In this document: positions 42,478-53,408 of the stretch, piece after piece | Layout of the letters: each line of letters begins with the position of its first letter | Position numbering within the stretch: position 1 is the first letter of the stretch | Assembly: GCA_020284085.1 (NCBI GenBank) | Contig: JACEVL010001191.1 | Location: 787,501-851,500 of the forward strand | Reading direction: 5' to 3' | Source of the DNA: Aporrectodea caliginosa | Taxonomy: Eukaryota > Annelida > Clitellata > Crassiclitellata > Lumbricidae | Length of the DNA: 64,000 nt | The notes under the pieces: generated by a model | What the model was told of the DNA's origin: nothing | Databases searched by the model: none | The model's input: only the letters and a program-made list of their open reading frames with translations | Translations under genes and position numbers: made by a program

Positions 42478-42620
42478 ATAAGGATAGTAATAGTAGTAGC
42501 AGCAGCAGTAGCAGTAGTAGGAAGCAGGGAAGGGAGGACATAAGGAGGGAAGGAATGGACGAACTGAAGGAAAGATGGAAGGAATCGATGTATGGATGGA
42601 TGGATGGAAGGATGGACTGA
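42370..42620. repeat. (GTG)n/(GTA)n and (GGAT)n tracts
   Basis: TGGTGGTGG then TAGTAGTAG to 42,520, followed by AGGGAAGGAATGGA-type tetranucleotides to 42,620. Confidence 0.93.
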
Positions 42621-42794
42621 ATGGAATGGAAAGGTTATCCAGTGGATGGTAAAACTAATTAAATAATGAAGCAATAAAACTGTGAAACGACTTCTAAGGG
42701 AAGTAATTAATAATTGATGGAACCGAACAAATGGATCCTGAAAAGGTTGAATGACTTATCGACCAACCAAAACGGGAGAACCCTTTATCAGCTC

Positions 42795-43295
42795 ACGGAA
42801 CAGACAGACAGACAGACAGACAGACGGACAGACGGACGGAAAGACGGAGGGATAAACCAAGACAGATAGGACAGCATCGAAAGACAGGAACACACGGACA
42901 GACACAGCAACTAGACAAGATGAGTGAGACTGACAGGAAGAGACAAACAACAGACAGACACTCAGGAACAGACAAATCAGTACAGACACAGAGGAGACAA
43001 ACAAGACAGACACACAGGAACAGACAGACAGACACAGAGGAACAGACAGACAGACACACAGGAACAGACAGACACACAGGAACAGACAGACAGACATACA
43101 GGAACAAACAGACAGACACACAGGAACAAATAGACAGACATACAGGAACATACAGACAGACATACACTGCAGGAACGTACAGGAACAGACAGACAGACAC
43201 AAGAAAGACAGACAGACACACAGTGACACAGAAACATACAGACATACATACAGGAACAGACAGACAGGAACATACACACACATACAAAGACAACG
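42795..43295. repeat. (GACA)n array with ACAGGAACAGACAGAC units
   Basis: About 500 bases of GACAGACA with a recurring 16-20-bp unit CACAGGAACAGACAGA. It begins about 25 bases after the PDZ2 exon donor at 43,319. Confidence 0.95.
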
Positions 43296-43318
43296 CCAGA
43301 CGGGCAGACGAACTCCAC

Positions 43319-43639
43319 CTGCAGTTTCTCTGTGGATGACGTCAACGACGACGTCACCACCTGATTGTTGGTCTGCTGTTGGGCTCCCTCGAGGTATTCC
43401 CTCTGTTCGGCCAGCAGTAGTTGGTTGATTCGGTCGAGTTCGGCCTCGACATCGGTCGTTCGGACGACGGGGGCGAGGGGCCGAGGCAGCTGGACGACCT
43501 CGTCGACCCCACGGGCCACGATGAGGCGGACGTGGACCCCGCACTGACGCAGGATGAGGGCCACCTGCTCAGAGGTCATACCACGAACGTTGACCGTTCC
43601 TATCTGGAGGATGTGATCGCCACTCTTCAGTCGACCATC
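43319..43639 (-). CDS. MPDZ: MPDZ-like exon: second half of PDZ2 and linker
   Basis: Acceptor TATCGTGTAG, phase 0; donor CTGCAG|GTGGAG, phase 0; 107 codons. Encodes [34 protein letters not shown] and [10 protein letters not shown], completing PDZ2 in the form typical of MPDZ and PATJ. A linker follows with an acidic helical segment, [20 protein letters not shown], then a Gln/Thr/Ser tail. The acceptor has a weak pyrimidine tract, and a MITE starts only 27 bases upstream of it. Confidence 0.95.
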
Positions 43640-43666
43640 CTACACGATAATAATTATATTCGTTTA

Positions 43667-43837
43667 CATGGGCGTAGCTTGAAAAAAAATTTCTGAGGGG
43701 TTTAAGATTTGGGGGGTTTCTATTGAAAATCGTCGCAAAAGTCTATTTTTTTATTTTGCGTGTAAAACTATATAAAATTTTTGTCAGAAACTTATTTGGG
43801 GGTTGAACCTGTAAACCACCCCCTAAATACGCCCATG
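43667..43837. mobile_element. hAT-type MITE 27 bp from a splice acceptor
   Basis: 171 bp with ends CATGGGCGTA (left) and the same inverted (right, TACGCCCATG). Flanked by TTCGTTTA at 43,659-43,666 and 43,838-43,845, a perfect 8-bp duplication. It has no coding capacity. Confidence 0.88.
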
Positions 43838-43845
43838 TTCGTTTA

Positions 43846-44120
43846 TTGACAAAGACAGCTGATTGGCACGCCGAAATCAGGTACAATGTCATAGAGTTTA
43901 GAGAAACAATAGATGTTAGTTTTACTCATTGCGCAGATGACCATAACGTTCGAATGAGGAATGGACATTGTCATTGAACACTAGCATAGAGGACTTTAGG
44001 TATGAAGTTTTTATTGTCTTTGACTGGCTGCTCAAACGGATGTTGTCTGGGCCGCAGATTGTAGCGTCTCTCGGCCACCGGAGGGAACAGGCCACGATAT
44101 ATGATATACATACACAAATC

Positions 44121-44165
<45 letters not shown>

Positions 44166-44243
44166 ATAATAATAACAAAGTGAGCAATTCAGATTGGTAT
44201 TATTATTAGTATTAGCATGGTATTATCATCATCATCATCATCG

Positions 44244-44286
<43 letters not shown>

Positions 44287-44320
44287 TACTACTATTATAC
44301 ATTATTATACTATTATACAC
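43846..44320. other. Intron with (ATT)n and (ATC)n arrays
   Basis: (ATT)n at 44,121-44,172 and (ATC)n at 44,226-44,286. The rest is not recognised. Confidence 0.7.
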
Positions 44321-44729
44321 AAGGATCCTGAGTGGCCGAGTGGGTTGGTGCCCGCTCTCCGCGCCGGCGCCCCGGGTTCGCTTCCCGGTCGGGTCGGATT
44401 ATCAGAGATTAATTTCTCGGATCTTTACTGCGGGTGGCTCGGTCGCATTATAAACGTGGAGTACAATACAACACACAATACAACACATCACAATACAACT
44501 GGGGCGCGGTGGTGTAGGGGTATGTTCGGTGCCTTGCAGCTGGAGGGTTGCGGGTTCGGATCCACCTCAAAGTCGCCGCGTAGGGACCCTGGGCAAGTCC
44601 TTCACTCGCAATTGCTCATGCGCTTCGGCGTGAAACTCCGATTCAGCGTTCGCGCAGTAGTCGGGAGCGCCTCTGAATGGGAAATCTGGTTGGGGCGCTA
44701 TAACAAGTGTTCAAATACAAATACAATAT
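44321..44729 (+). repeat. Dimeric SINE: tRNA(Leu/Ser)-like head plus second tRNA-like unit
   Basis: The first unit starts AAGGATCCTGAGTGGCCGAG with a GGGTTCGCTTCCC B box. A linker with ACAATACAACACACAATAC joins it to GGGGCGCGGTGGTGTAGGGG (second A box), a GGGTTCGGATCC B box, and the shared tail GGGGCGCTATAACAAGTG. A nearly identical inverted copy lies at 50,515-50,933. Confidence 0.88.
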
Positions 44730-45214
44730 TATTACTATTATTATTATTTTGGTTTATATAAATCATTTAGCTAAAACACTGATAAGATGAAGAGATAAGA
44801 CATTTAGATAAGAAAATGAGATAAACAACGACAACACTGAATTAAATCATCGATATACAACACAGAGATAAGACCATTAAGTCGCATTGTAATCTGTCAA
44901 TGCAACAGTAGCAGCAAATTTCTATAGCGCCCCTACAAGACAGAACCATCGGAGTTGCACCCGACCAAAGAACAGAAAACTTCCAGGATAGAACGAGTGT
45001 GTCTGATGATAGCAGAATGAACTGCAGCTATATACTAGAACAGTGGTTAATGTTCTTCACTAGACCACCTCCGAACTTCGGCGGCGTTTCAATCTCTGGA
45101 AGATATCTGTTGAGGAATGGACTCCGTTTGGTGGCTGTCTGTCGACACTCAACCATAAAAGCAGGAATTCAGACTCAGCCTCTCTTCCAGCAAAACGAAC
45201 AGACGGAAAATCTG
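44730..45214. other. Intron, nothing recognised
   Basis: No gene or clear repeat, apart from a TTTCTATAGCGCCCCTACAA retroposon-tail motif near 44,920. Confidence 0.45.
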
Positions 45215-45345
45215 CCTCTGTGTCTGTCTCTGTCTCTCTGGCGCTTCCTCAGTCTGTTTCACTCTCTCACACTCCCGCTCACTCTCTCTCTCCATCTCTG
45301 TCTGTCTGTCTGTCTCTGTCTGTCTCTCGAGCTTCCTCAGTCTGT

Positions 45346-45402
<57 letters not shown>

Positions 45403-45657
45403 TCTCTCTGTGTCTCTGTGTCTGTCTGTCTCTGTCCTGTCTCTCTCTCTCTCCCTCCTCTCTCTCTCCCCGACGCTTTCCCCGTCTCTCTCACTCTATC
45501 TGTCTCACTTTTCTCTCTCATTCTCTCTCTCTCTCGCACTCACATTATCTCCCTCCCTGCCTCACTGGCTCTCTCACACTCTCTCTCTCTCACACACTCT
45601 ATCACAATGCCTGTTTTTATCTCTGTCTCTCTCACTCTCTGTCTCTCTCTCTGTTGG

Positions 45658-45688
<31 letters not shown>

Positions 45689-45800
45689 GTTTGTGTCTGT
45701 CTGTCTGTCTCCCTCTTCTCTCCCTGTCTCCGTGTTACATCTTCTTTTATATCTTCGTCTGTATGTCTCTCTCTATATCTCTGTCTTCTTGTTCGTCCGT
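45215..45800. repeat. (TC)n/(CTGT)n pyrimidine-rich array
   Basis: TCTCTCTC and CTGTCTGT blocks. Frames are artefacts. Confidence 0.95.
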
Positions 45801-46065
45801 CTCCGTCTCTCTGAGGTCGTGCTTAATACCTAAACGATTTCTGCCCTATGCATTAGAGACCAGCACCATAGAAGTGACTAATTACAATTAATTAAGAGAA
45901 CGGGGTCTACGGCCTTAAAAACTCCTAAAGCTATTCAGACAGATCCGTGGCAAGTAAATGGGAACTGGAGGTAAACAGAATGCCACCTGTCAGGATTTAT
46001 CATGTCCGAGAAGCGCCAGGTATACTATAGAACAGTCTTCATTTGGACAGTTACATCACCTTGTT

Positions 46066-47830
46066 CTTACGACACCTGTAGCCTACATGTAGGTCTTGAT
46101 TATGACACCTACAGTAGCCTACATGTAGGTCTTGATTATGACACCTACAGTAGCCTACATGTAGGTCTTGATTATGACACCTACAGTAGCCTACATGTAG
46201 GTCTTGATTATGACACATATACAGTAGCCTACATGTAGGTCTTGATTATGACACCTACAGTAGCCTACATGTAGGTCTTGATTATGACACCTACAGTAGC
46301 CTACATGTAGGTCTTGATTATGACACCTACAGTAGCCTACATGTAGGTCTTGATTATGACACCTACAGTAGCCTACATGTAGGTCTTGATTATGACACAT
46401 ATACAGTAGCCTACATGTAGGTCTTGATTATGACACCTACAGTAGCCTACATGTAGGTCTTGATTATGACACCTACAGTAGCCTACATGTAGGTCTTGAT
46501 TATGACACATATACAGTAGCCTACATGTAGGTCTTGATTATGACACATATACAGTAGCCTACATGTAGGTCTTGATTATGACACCTACAGTAGCCTACAT
46601 GTAGGTCTTGATTATGACACCTACAGTAGCCTACATGTAGGTCTTGATTATGACACCTACAGTAGCCTACATGTAGGTCTTGATTATGACACCTACAGTA
46701 GCCTACATGTAGGTCTTGATTATGACACATATACAGTAGCCTACATGTAGGTCTTGATTATGACACCTACAGTAGCCTACATGTAGGTCTTGATTATGAC
46801 ACCTACAGTAGCCTACATGTAGGTCTTGATTATGACACCTACAGTAGCCTACATGTAGGTCTTGATTATGACACATATACAGTAGCCTACATGTAGGTCT
46901 TGATTATGACACCTACAGTAGCCTACATGTAGGTCTTGATTATGACACCTACAGTAGCCTACATGTAGGTCTTGATTATGACACCTACAGTAGCCTACAT
47001 GTAGGTCTTGATTATGACACCTACAGTAGCCTACATGTAGGTCTTGATTATGACACATATACAGTAGCCTACATGTAGGTCTTGATTATGACACCTACAG
47101 TAGCCTACATGTAGGTCTTGATTATGACACATATACAGTAGCCTACATGTAGGTCTTGATTATGACACCTACAGTAGCCTACATGTAGGTCTTGATTATG
47201 ACACCTACAGTAGCCTACATGTAGGTCTTGATTATGACACATATACAGTAGCCTACATGTAGGTCTTGATTATGACACCTACAGTAGCCTACATGTAGGT
47301 CTTGATTATGACACATATACAGTAGCCTACATGTAGGTCTTGATTATGACACCTACAGTAGCCTACATGTAGGTCTTGATTATGACACCTACAGTAGCCT
47401 ACATGTAGGTCTTGATTATGACACATATACAGTAGCCTACATGTAGGTCTTGATTATGACACCTACAGTAGCCTACATGTAGGTCTTGATTATGACACCT
47501 ACAGTAGCCTACATGTAGGTCTTGATTATGACACATATACAGTAGCCTACATGTAGGTCTTGATTATGACACCTACAGTAGCCTACATGTAGGTCTTGAT
47601 TATGACACCTACAGTAGCCTACATGTAGGTCTTGATTATGACACCTACAGTAGCCTACATGTAGGTCTTGATTATGACACATATACAGTAGCCTACATGT
47701 AGGTCTTGATTATGACACCTACAGTAGCCTACATGTAGGTCTTGATTATGACACCTACAGTAGCCTACATGTAGGTCTTGATTATGACACCTACAGTAGC
47801 CTACATGTAGGTCTTGATTATGACACCTGT
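46066..47830. repeat. Two-variant 36/38-bp minisatellite, 47 full units
   Basis: Every unit contains TAGCCTACATGTAGGTCTTG and ATTATG. The A form opens ACACCTACAG (36 bp) and the B form ACACATATACAG (38 bp). From 46,105 to 47,822 I count 34 A and 13 B units, 1,718 bases in all, which matches the span exactly. B units are separated by runs of none to four A units. CCTACATGTAGG in each unit is a perfect 12-bp palindrome. It lies in the intron between the two PDZ2 exons. Confidence 0.97.
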
Positions 47831-48322
47831 TTTACCTTGTCATTGTCCTTATGACTAGAACACCTGTATTGCCTTGTTCTTCATTCATTCATTCATTTCA
47901 GATATTTATATAGCACCCCTTCAAGATTTCTACTCAGAGGCGTTCTTATGACTAGAACACCTGTATTACCTTGTTCTTAATTCATTCATTCATTTCAGAT
48001 ATTTATATAGCACCCCTTCAAGATTTCTACTCAGAGGCGTTCTTATGATTAGAACACCTGTATTACCTTGTTCTTCATTCATTCATTCATTTCAGATATT
48101 TATATAGCACCCCTTCAAGATTTCTACTCAGAGGCGTTCTTATGACTAGAACACCTGTATTACCTTGTTCTTCATTCATTCATTCATTTCAGATATTTAT
48201 ATAGCACCCCTTCAAGATTTCTACTCAGAGGCGTTCTTATGATTAGAACACCTGTATTACCTTGTCCTTATCACTAGAACACCTGTATTACCCTGTCCTT
48301 ATGACTAGAACACCTGTCTCAC
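47831..48322. repeat. ~97-bp tandem repeat of a SINE tail plus splice-donor-like sequence
   Basis: About four copies of TTCTTATGACTAGAACACCT, GTATTACCTTGTTCTTC, (ATTC)n, and ATTTATATAGCACCCCTTCA with CTACTCAGAGGCG. Shorter partial units follow. The array ends exactly at the donor of the exon at 48,323. Confidence 0.92.
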
Positions 48323-48457
48323 CTTGTCTGAGACTCCACCAGGTAGAATGGTCTTGATGACGACCCCTGTGCTCTTTCCTCCAATGATTCCGAATCCCAG
48401 ACCACTTCCATCGTTCATCAGATCGATTACTTCCAACTGCGACCATTCGCTGCCCAA
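48323..48457 (-). CDS. MPDZ: MPDZ-like exon: first half of PDZ2
   Basis: Acceptor TTTCCTGTACAG, phase 0; donor GACAAG|GTGAGA, phase 0; 45 codons. Encodes [20 protein letters not shown] and [20 protein letters not shown] with GVSDK. The [10 protein letters not shown] loop and the IxxILPGG strand match PDZ2 of the family, whose classical GLGF binding loop is intact here. It continues in frame with DGRL of the exon at 43,639. Confidence 0.96.
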
Positions 48458-49904
48458 CTGTACAGGAAACAAACAGCAGATCACGTGAATGATGGCGCCC
48501 GCATCTGCTCACCGCATTCTGAGCAGCGAGCACCGAACTAAAAGGAGAGCACAGCAGAGCAGTGAGCAGAGTCAAAAGCTCAGCACATCTGCTGTCTCGG
48601 TTGGCAATCTGTGCATTAAGTAGAAGCTGCACAGTTGCCATTTGTACATTAAACACATAATACACAGTTGCCATTGTATATTAAATAGATAACGTATACA
48701 GTTGCCACTTGTACATTAGGCAGATAAAGCAGTTACATGGTGGCATTGTCTTTGTGCTGTTAAGGTACAGTTGCCAAGAGCAAGACTGCCATCAACTGTA
48801 GTCTATTATTATTTACTAGATGTTTGCCCGTCCTAAGATGGTTGAAAAGAATTTGAAAAATCATTCCGCGGGCCGCATGTTGGACAGCACGGCAATAACT
48901 AGCGCACCCCAAGTTTCGTTACAAGGAAATTTGAATCTACGCGACGGTTAGCGCGTAGTGCGACAGCAGCGCCACCTACTGAAATGAAATGAGTCAACAT
49001 CCATGGGCGGCCATGTTCTTAACGCATAGTGCGACAGCAGTGCCTCCTACTGAAATGAAATGAGCCCAGTTTATTATGACCTTCATAACGTATAGGACTT
49101 TAGCAGCGCCACCTACCGAAACGAAATGAGCCTATAGCGCAACAAACTGTTTACTTGAGGACTTCAGGGCATTTATTATGTTATTGATAATTAATTGTTA
49201 TTATTACTACTATTCCTTTATTTCACAAAGACACAAACGCAACAAGTCTAGAAAAGAATTTGAAAAATCATTTTCAAATGATTCCAGGCATCAATCGATG
49301 GCGCTGAGCAACTGTATGTGTGAAAGAGTGACATGGAGAGGCAATCTCGTCCCCATCCCCGCCCCGCAACAAGTAAGTCTTCCCATCCCTCCCCAACCAG
49401 GGTTTTCCCATCCCCGCCCCATCCCCGCAGGTTTCTCCCCATCCCCACGCAATCCCCGCAGGATGACATCTCAGCCGCGCAATTCAAATTTAAAAAATAA
49501 ATTTTGTTAGCCAAATCTATTTATATTGCCCCTGTTATTATCTTATCGACAGTTTGTTAACCATTGACTATGACTAGAAGGCTTCAGGAAATACCTCCTT
49601 ATCAGTTCTCAAGTCTTAACATCACTCGGGTTTGTTGCCGGCTCATTCCCCACTACCGCGGTATTACCGGATCCATTACCGCGGTATTACCGCAATTGTT
49701 GTCCCCATTACGTATTACCGCTTATGTCCCCATTACCGCGGGATTTAGGCCGTTTCCCCGCGGGGAAATTCCCCATGTCACTCTCTAATGTGAAAGCTCA
49801 AGGTTCCTACGCATTAACCGTTTCAGATTAGGAGGCACGCATCCGCACTCTCCGCATTAAAAAGCTGCGCACTGACCAATCGTATAGTGCCCCAATACCG
49901 TTCA
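48458..49904. other. Intron; GCGCGTAGTGCGACAGCAG repeats, C-rich block
   Basis: CAGTTGCCA(T/C)TTGTACATTA recurs at 48,630-48,720. GCGACAGCAGCGCCACCTAC with GAAATGAAATGAG recurs three times at 48,955-49,130. CCCCATCCCCGCC-type and CCGCGGTATTACC-type runs occupy 49,345-49,790. None is coding. Confidence 0.55.
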
Positions 49905-50290
49905 TTGCAATGATTAAACGCCTGTTGCGTTCTATCCGTATATAGGATCGGTGGAGACCGTTTTAAAGGTGTCTAAGGCGAGCGCTCTATAACCGATCGT
50001 CTATACATTGTCCAAATGCATCTATTCTATATACTTCATAATTAGACCGCCTTTTGCGTCTCATCCTTATATAGGATCGGTACAGACCGTTTTAAAGGTG
50101 TCGAAGGCAAGCGCTATAATATAACCAATCGGCTATACATTGTCTCAATACTGATGTATACTCCATAATTAGACCACCAATTGTTTCTCATGCTTACATA
50201 GGATCGGTACAGACCGTTTTAAAGGTGTCTAAGGCAAGCGCTCTATAACCATTCGGCTACATTGCCCCACAACTTATATATACACAATTA
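49905..50290 (-). repeat. ~127-bp tandem repeat with CGTTTTAAAGGTGTCTAAGG
   Basis: Three units with ATAGGATCGG at about 49,944, 50,073 and 50,199. On the minus strand each reads a tRNA-like CGGTTATAGAGCGCTTGCCT head into GACACCTTTAAAACGG. A fourth diverged piece lies at 50,430-50,510. Confidence 0.75.
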
Positions 50291-50309
50291 TTAAAACACC
50301 TTGCTTGTT

Positions 50310-50410
50310 TACCGTTTAACGACCACTGTGTGATAACAAAGACCATTAGCGTCGTCCTCCTCATTCGTCCATGCTTAGGACTGGCACTAACAAAGCACGA
50401 TCAGTGGCGG
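50310..50410 (+). repeat. Copy of the GATAACAAAGACCATTAGCG family
   Basis: TTTAACGACCACTGTGTGAT to GGACTGGCACTAACAAAGCA. See the cluster at 53.7-60.4 kb. Confidence 0.7.
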
Positions 50411-50514
50411 TCTGGCAGATTTATTAAACACCACTTGCGCCCCATCATTATATGGCATCGGTTGATATCGTTTTAAAGGCGAGAGCTCTACATAAACCAA
50501 TCCGTCCAATCGTC

Positions 50515-50933
50515 TATATTGTATTGTATTGTATTGTATTTGAACACTTGTTATAGCGCCCCAACCAGATTTCCCATTCAGAGGCGCTCCCGACTACTGC
50601 GCGAACGCTGAATCGGAGTTTCACGCCGAAGCGCATGAGCAATTGCGAGTGAAGGACTTGCCCAGGGTCCCTACGCGGCGACTTTGAGGTGGATTCGAAC
50701 CCGCAACCCTCCAGCTGCAAGGCACCGAACATACCCCTACACCACCGCGCCCCAGTTGTATTGTGATGTGTTGTATTGTGTGTTGTATTGTACTCCACGT
50801 TTATAATGCGACCGAGCCACCCGCAGTAAAGATCCGAGAAATTAATCTCTGATAATCCGACCCGACCGGGAAGCGAACCCGGGGCGCCGGCGCGGAGAGC
50901 GGGCACCAACCCACTCGGCCACTCAGGATCCTT
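50515..50933 (-). repeat. Dimeric SINE, inverted near-identical copy of 44,321-44,729
   Basis: Reading the minus strand, it matches the other copy throughout apart from one base in the second B box (GAATCC versus GGATCC) and the length of the (AATAC)n tail. Confidence 0.9.
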
Positions 50934-51013
50934 AATAGTCTCTATACTGCGTGCATACAACAGATGGCGCTTTACGCATAAAAATAAATAAAAATATCCC
51001 AATCCACGCATTC

Positions 51014-51343
51014 GGGGTCATCCATTAATTATGTCAACAAATTTTAGGCCTTTTTGACCCCTGACCCCCTTGTCAACAACTGTCAAACATTGACGGACCC
51101 CCTAAAAATTATGTCAACAATCCCAGAACCCCCCCTACCGGCAGCGTAGCCAGGCTGACTTTTTTTTCTCAATGACCTTTTTTAGAGATTTAAACTCCGA
51201 TGACCGTTTTTTAGCCATTTTTTCCCTGATGACCTTTTTTTTTTGACGTCAACTTGGACCAAACCCCCTCCCCCTGTCAACAACTGTCAAACTTTTCCAA
51301 ACCCCCTTCCCCCTATTTGTTGACATAATTAATGGATGACCCC
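51014..51343. mobile_element. MITE with 29-bp perfect inverted ends
   Basis: Both ends read GGGGTCATCCATTAATTATG inward and are identical for 29 bases. Flanked by TTC on each side. The interior is C-rich, with repeated CCCCTGTCAACAACTGTCAA on both halves, so it could form a long hairpin. A 3-bp duplication with GGGG ends suggests a Zator- or Harbinger-like family, but this is not certain. Confidence 0.85.
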
Positions 51344-52135
51344 TTCTGGACGTTCTTCCATTCTATCCCGTCCAGTCCTTAACCTAATTGGCGTCTCTCT
51401 TACAAACGACCTTGCCCAATCAATTAAATTCTTTCCGCCCCACCCCTTGACCGAACGACCACGCAGGCCGCGCCTAATCATTCCAACCCGCCCCCCAAAA
51501 AAGAATTACATTCACATCCCCTCCCTCTTAACTCCTCCCTTCTTTCTTTACTCCGCTTCCCTTTCTCTATCTCTCCTCTTCCCCTAACCATTTCTTCTCC
51601 ACTCTCCCCTTCCCTCCCCACCTTCCCTTCTCCGTCTCTTCTTCCCCGCTCTCCTGTATGCACTCCCTCTACTTCCCTTCCGTTCCCTACCCATCTCCCA
51701 TCCCATTTTCTACCCAATCTTCCCCACCCCACCTTCCTCCTCGACCTCATTTTCTTCACTCCCCCTCCATCTTTCCTTCTTCTCCTACCCCAACCTCCCC
51801 TCTTCATTCCTTCTATTTCCCTTCCTTCCAAAATCTCTCCACTCTTACCCTTACCTCCCTTCTCCTAACGTCGCCACAAACAACACTCCCAGCCCCAAAA
51901 ACCCTTACGACCCTCCCATTAAATCGCCTGCATCCGAGACAGGGAGAAGCGCTATATAAATTAACCAATGCAATATAGCATCGCCATGGCAACGTCACTT
52001 CGCAAGGCTCCGCCCATCGCCTTTCATCCGGGCATCGTCAACCGGAGAAAATTTCGTCTCAGTTGTTCACTGAAACAATTCGATCGAAAAAGACGGAACC
52101 GTGAGGTCATGAGCAGCAGAGGCACAAGCAACAAC
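51344..52135. other. Intron; pyrimidine-rich block and retroposon tail
   Basis: 51,510-51,870 is CT-rich (CCCTTCTCCGTCTCTTC). GACAGGGAGAAGCGCTATAT at 51,938 is a retroposon-type end. No exon. Confidence 0.55.
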
Positions 52136-52139
52136 ATAC

Positions 52140-52625
52140 GTGTATGAAAGAGCAGCAGAAGAAGCCACAGCAACAGAAGCAACAGAAATAGAAGCCAAAG
52201 AAGCAGTTGCTGAAGCAGAAGAAGCAACAGCAACAGAAGCAGAAGCACAAGAAGCATCAACAGAAGCAACAAAAGCAGCATCAGAAGCAGCTGTTGAAAA
52301 AGAAGAAGCAACAGCAGCGGAAGCAACAGCTGCAGAAGCAACAGCTGCAGAATCAACAGCAACAACATCAATAGGAAAAGCAACAGCAGCAGCAGAAACA
52401 ACAGCAACAGAAGCAACACCAGCAAAAGCAACAGCAACAGCAGCAGAAGCAACAGGAACAACAGCAGAAGCATTGCAACAGCAGAACAAGCAACAGCAGC
52501 AGAAGCAACAGCAACAACAGCAGAAGCATTGCAACAGCAGAAGAAGCAACAGCAGCAGAAGCAACAGCAGAAGAAGCAACAACAGCAGAAGCAACAGCAG
52601 AAGAAGCAACAGCCCCAGAAAAAGC
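52140..52625. repeat. (CAGCAGAAGCAA)n array
   Basis: GAAGCAACAGCAACAGAAGC-type units over about 480 bases. The apparent Ala/Glu/Thr-rich or Gln-rich proteins are artefacts of the trinucleotide-like structure. Confidence 0.93.
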
Positions 52626-53127
52626 CAACATATGCAGCAGTTCAAGCATCGTCTTTCTAACTGCATAGTCCCAATTTGTACGACCGCAATGCCATCTATT
52701 CCTCCGTCGCATTGACTGTCATTGGCCGAACAACGAACGATAAATAAGGTCTGTAAGAAAAACCACCAAGTGACCAAGAAAGAAAGTCGAACATAAAAAG
52801 CGACGAATGGCGTGGGCAAAAAAGCGAGCAAATTAGCAAAAAGACGAAAAGAAAGGCGAGATATCGACTGAGCAAGTATACAGCGAACACGAAAGCTAGC
52901 AGTCTATTGAGCAAGAAATTCGAGCAAGCGCATGAGCTGTGAGTAAGAAAACTGAACGATAAATCAAGTGAGCGTGCGAGCAAGAAAAACAAGCGAGTAA
53001 AGTGAGCAAGCGAATAAGCCAGAAAACCGAGTCTATGGGAGACCCAACTCGCTCGCACAGCTAGTCCTCAGGCAGCCATAGGTATGAAGTGCTAGCGACT
53101 TTATTTTCTTAGCCTCGGCATATGAGT
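52626..53127. other. Intron with GAGCAAGCGA-type short repeats
   Basis: From 52,820 to 53,020 the motif GAGCAAG(A/C) recurs irregularly. Nothing coding is recognised. Confidence 0.5.
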
Positions 53128-53312
53128 CAGAGATGGGCACAATAAGTTAAAATGCTAATCGACTAGAATTAGAATAGGCTGCTGAAATATGCTAATCGAT
53201 TAGAATTAGCAGTAACAAAATCGTGCAGCTAATCAAGTGGAATTAGAATCAGCTGTTTGTCTAACTCGATTAGCTAATCGATAGAATCTAATTGATTAGT
53301 TAACCATCTCTG
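53128..53312. mobile_element. hAT-type MITE, 185 bp
   Basis: Ends CAGAGATGGGCACAATAAG and, inverted, CAGAGATGGTTAACTAATCA. Flanks ATATGAGT and ATATGAGG match at seven of eight positions. The interior is built of CTAATCGATTAGAATTAG motifs. Confidence 0.82.
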
Positions 53313-53408
53313 ATATGAGGGCGGGTGGCCAGTCCTCTCCCTCGCCGTCTCATCTTCCCACCGACAGAGTACTCATTACAGCTGAAGAACAGAGTATATA
53401 TAACTCAC

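Noticed and set aside
44321..44600. Possible genuine tRNA genes (good A and B boxes)
   Set aside because: No clean cloverleaf, and the boxes belong to repeated elements with retroposon tails at several sites.
46002..47058. Repeated CHNQDLHVGYCR peptide as a possible repeat protein
   Set aside because: The 36-bp unit is a multiple of three, so frames stay open by arithmetic. The 38-bp units break them, and the array is intronic.
46066..47830. CRISPR-like regularly spaced repeat
   Set aside because: The whole 36/38-bp unit is repeated with no variable spacers, and the DNA is animal nuclear.
52067..52831. Ala/Glu- or Leu-rich proteins around 52.1-52.8 kb
   Set aside because: They are the CAGCAGAAGCAA array. 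Composition is explained by the repeat alone.
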